From positions 1 through 7,484 of the forward strand of contig QHTW01000219.1 in the NCBI GenBank assembly GCA_003220955.1: 7,484 nt of DNA. The letters are read 5' to 3'. How positions within the stretch are numbered: the stretch's first letter is position 1; the number at the start of each line of letters is the position of its first letter. The notes under the pieces were generated by a model that was not told the origin of the DNA, did no database searches, and saw only the letters and a list, made by a program, of their open reading frames with translations. Position numbers and translations under genes: made by a program. This DNA is from Gemmatimonadota bacterium (GTDB lineage: Bacteria; Gemmatimonadota; Gemmatimonadetes; Gemmatimonadales; GWC2-71-9). Of this stretch, positions 5,316-7,484 are shown piece by piece.

Positions 5316-6824
5316 ATGCGTTCCCGCCTCACGGGCGGAATCCTCGCGCTCGCCGCGTTCGCGGCGCCACTCACCGCGCAATCGCCACCGCCACTCGACA
5401 AGACCGAGCTGATCCGGCTGCTCACGAACCCCCTGTTTGCGCAAACCGAGGTCGCGGACGTCGTGCGCCGCAGCTGCCTCACCTTCCGGCCGACCGAGCG
5501 CGACTGGGCCGACCTGCGCAACGCCGGCGCCAGCGGCGAGGTGATGGCCACCGCCGCCGCTTGCGACGGTCGCCGGGCCGGCAATTCGTCCGCCCCGTCG
5601 CCCAGCGATGAGCCGGTGCAGCCCATCACCGCCGTGGCCCAGCCGACGGAAGTCATCACGACGGCGGGAACGGGCGCGAGTGTGCGCGTGCGCCTGAGTC
5701 GCGGCCGCACGCCGCTGCGTCGCACGACGCTCGCCTTGCGGGGGACGACCTCGCTTGGCCTACCGCGGGATGCCTCGGCGGTGACCGATGACAGCGGCAT
5801 CGCCGTGTTCCGGTTGCCCGGCGTCGCGCGAGCCGGGACCCATCAGTTCGAGATCCGCGGCGCCAGTGGTGCGCCGTTCCCCGGCCAGCCGGCCGTGCTG
5901 TACTCCGTCCGGTCTGCCAAACCGGGCCGCATCCGTGTCACACCGGATTATGTGGCGTTCCGTGGCGGGGACACCAGCGCCGCCATCGTGGCCGTGGTGA
6001 CCGACTCGCTCGGAAATCCGGTACCAGGGGAGCCGGTCGACCTTACCGGCGGCATAGGGGAAGGCGGCTCGCCGACCTCCGTAACCGATTCCGCCGGCCG
6101 GGCCTCGTTCGGCGTGACTCCGAATTCCGTGCCGCGCGGCGGGTCGGTGCAGCTCCGTGCCCGCGGTCTTGCGCCGGTGGAGGTAGAGATCGCCGCGCCT
6201 GCGGGACTGTCCGGCGTGAACACCGGATTCCTTCCACTTCAGTCGACTTCCGGAGCGGTCGGCAGTCGGTTAGGTGAGCCGGCGGTTTTCAGCACCCGCA
6301 CCGTGCAGGGTGCTCCCGCTGTCGGGCGCACGGTCCGGTTCCGCACGTTAAACGCGCGGGTCACACCGGAGTCGGCGGTCGTGGACTCGACGGGGCGGGT
6401 GCGCGTGGATGTCGCGCTCGGGACCCGGGCGGGCGAGTCGGCCGTGTTCGCAAGCGTGGATTCCGTGGAGCGGGTCCTGACGCTGCGCGCCCAGCCCGGA
6501 CCAATCGATACCCTGATCCTTGACCGCAACGGCGAGGTGGTCAATGGGCGCTCGGTCACCGTGCCCGTCGCGACCCCATTCTCGTTGCGCCTGCGGGCGC
6601 GGGACATCTACGGCAATCTGACCTCGATCGATGCGCTGGGTCAGGCGCTGCGCGCCGGCCGTTCGCGGCTCAATGTGCGCCAGCAGGATCTGCAGCTGGT
6701 CAGTATCGAGTCAACGGATTCAGCCGTCGTTGTGACGCTGAAAGCGCAACGCGTGGGTAGCTACCAGTTCGTGATCGGGAGCGGGATTACGGCCGGCGTT
6801 CGCGTCGACGCCGTGGTGAAGTAG
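5316..6824 (+). CDS. Secreted multi-domain protein with tandem bacterial Ig-like (Big_1-type) domains
   Basis: The product has 502 residues from the ATG at 5316. A signal peptide, MRSRLTGGILALAAFAAPLTA, ends before Gln22. Residues 25-85 form a helical segment (DKTELIRLL, EVADVVRRSC, RDWADLRNAG) with Cys54 and Cys83. After a Ser/Pro-rich linker come about four beta-sandwich repeats, near 115-200, 205-293, 300-393 and 395-502. The first three share a turn motif at residues 156 (VTDDSGIAVF), 256 (VTDSAGRASF) and 355 (VVDSTGRVRV), spaced 99-100 residues apart. DSLGNPV and DIYGNLT resemble the D-xx-GN signature of invasin/intimin-type Big_1 domains. There is no membrane anchor or sorting tail. ATG at 5316 follows the upstream TAG by one base with only a weak AGG before it, which suggests reinitiation. 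GTG at 5301 is in frame but would put extra residues ahead of the signal. A periplasmic or surface structural role is inferred. Confidence 0.82.
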   Translation: MRSRLTGGILALAAFAAPLTAQSPPPLDKTELIRLLTNPLFAQTEVADVVRRSCLTFRPTERDWADLRNAGASGEVMATAAACDGRRAGNSSAPSPSDEPVQPITAVAQPTEVITTAGTGASVRVRLSRGRTPLRRTTLALRGTTSLGLPRDASAVTDDSGIAVFRLPGVARAGTHQFEIRGASGAPFPGQPAVLYSVRSAKPGRIRVTPDYVAFRGGDTSAAIVAVVTDSLGNPVPGEPVDLTGGIGEGGSPTSVTDSAGRASFGVTPNSVPRGGSVQLRARGLAPVEVEIAAPAGLSGVNTGFLPLQSTSGAVGSRLGEPAVFSTRTVQGAPAVGRTVRFRTLNARVTPESAVVDSTGRVRVDVALGTRAGESAVFASVDSVERVLTLRAQPGPIDTLILDRNGEVVNGRSVTVPVATPFSLRLRARDIYGNLTSIDALGQALRAGRSRLNVRQQDLQLVSIESTDSAVVVTLKAQRVGSYQFVIGSGITAGVRVDAVVK

Positions 6825-7484
6825 TCAGTCGGCCGCGGCAGGTTCCTCGACGGATGCCCGCCGGGCGCGGCGCCCGAACCGATGCTGTAGCGTGTCGAGG
6901 TAGGTGTAGACCACGGGCGTTACGTACAGCGTGATGAGCTGAGAGAACGCCAACCCACCCACCACAGCCAGGCCCAGTGGCCGCCGCGATTCACCGCCCG
7001 CGCCCCACCCGATGGCGATGGGCAGCGTCCCCATCAATGCCGCCATCGTCGTCATCATGATCGGCCGAAACCGCACGCTGCAGGCCTGGATGATCGCATC
7101 GCGCGGCGACTTGCCCTCATTCCGCTCGGCATCCAAAGCGAAGTCGATCATCATGATCGCGTTCTTCTTGACGAGTCCGACCAGCATGATCACCCCGACG
7201 AACGCGTAGACGCTCAGCTCGGTCCGGAAGATGAACAGCGTGAGGAGCGCACCGAATCCCGCGAACGGTAAGCCCGACAGAATCGTCAGAGGGTGAATGA
7301 AGCTCTCGTACAGAATCCCCAGGACGATGTAGATCACGACGATCGCGAGCAGCAGCAGGAAGGCGAGTCCCTGTTGGCTGGCCTGGAACGCCTGCGCCGT
7401 CCCCGAGAACCCCGTGCTGATCGTCGAGGGCAGGGTTTGCCGCGCGGCTTTCTGCACCTCATTCACCGCGGCACCGAGCGAAAC
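6825..7484 (-). CDS. RND multidrug efflux transporter, inner-membrane subunit, C-terminal part
   Basis: The gene runs leftward and its start lies beyond the right edge; 219 residues are visible. They match the C-terminal membrane half of HAE-1 RND pumps such as AcrB, MdtB and MdtC. Conserved blocks in order are GTAQAFQASQQGLAFLLLLA, the loop ILYESFIHPLTILSGLP, GLVKKNAIMMIDFAL, RFRPIMMTTMAALMGTLPIA, and RPLGLAVVGGLAFSQLITLY followed by VTPVVYTYLD. These correspond to roughly transmembrane helices 8-12. RND pumps expel drugs, bile-like compounds or lipids using proton import, in a trimer with a periplasmic adaptor and an outer-membrane channel. ILYESFIHPLT is typical of the MdtB/MdtC branch, but substrate cannot be told from this end. 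The GTG at 7466 is internal. The stop codon directly abuts the stop of the converging Ig-domain gene. Confidence 0.95.
   Translation of the reverse strand, partial: VSLGAAVNEVQKAARQTLPSTISTGFSGTAQAFQASQQGLAFLLLLAIVVIYIVLGILYESFIHPLTILSGLPFAGFGALLTLFIFRTELSVYAFVGVIMLVGLVKKNAIMMIDFALDAERNEGKSPRDAIIQACSVRFRPIMMTTMAALMGTLPIAIGWGAGGESRRPLGLAVVGGLAFSQLITLYVTPVVYTYLDTLQHRFGRRARRASVEEPAAAD

Overview
This is a GC-rich window from a diderm (outer-membrane-bearing) bacterium. The outer-membrane barrel proteins, an RND efflux pump, the form of IspG and the run of secreted proteins with no obvious family would all fit a Gemmatimonadota-like lineage. That placement is an inference from gene style; no rRNA or other phylogenetic marker was compared. 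I see no tRNA, rRNA, CRISPR array, insertion sequence or prophage.

Layout. (1) Positions 2-1760, plus strand: the 3' part of an outer-membrane beta-barrel-like protein gene, then a small lipoprotein gene 10 bases later. (2) Positions 1797-3071, plus: ispG, an essential iron-sulfur enzyme of the MEP isoprenoid pathway. It is preceded by a TATATT box so close to the GTG start that a leaderless mRNA is likely. (3) Positions 2991-3329, minus: csaA, a small tRNA-binding/chaperone-like protein, converging on ispG with an 81-bp tail-to-tail overlap. (4) Positions 3452-4108, plus: a small secreted beta-barrel protein, ending at a strong intrinsic terminator (4141-4173). (5) Positions 4130-4542, minus: the decayed remnant of an AAA/ABC-type ATPase gene (COG3910-like) with an internal deletion, a frameshift and an amber codon. 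(6) Positions 4697-6824, plus: a tightly coupled two-gene unit, a single-pass membrane protein of unknown function followed by a secreted protein with tandem Ig-like domains. (7) Positions 6825-7484, minus: the C-terminal end of an RND (AcrB/MdtB-type) efflux transporter, whose stop codon directly abuts that of the Ig-domain gene.

Most of the window therefore encodes envelope proteins, with ispG and csaA as the only clearly cytoplasmic genes. The genes appear to be several independent transcription units rather than one pathway. The points most worth a second look are the in-register ispG/csaA antisense overlap, the leaderless ispG start, the ATPase pseudogene and the unrecognised membrane/Ig-domain gene pair. 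I see no convincing new defence or mobile system.
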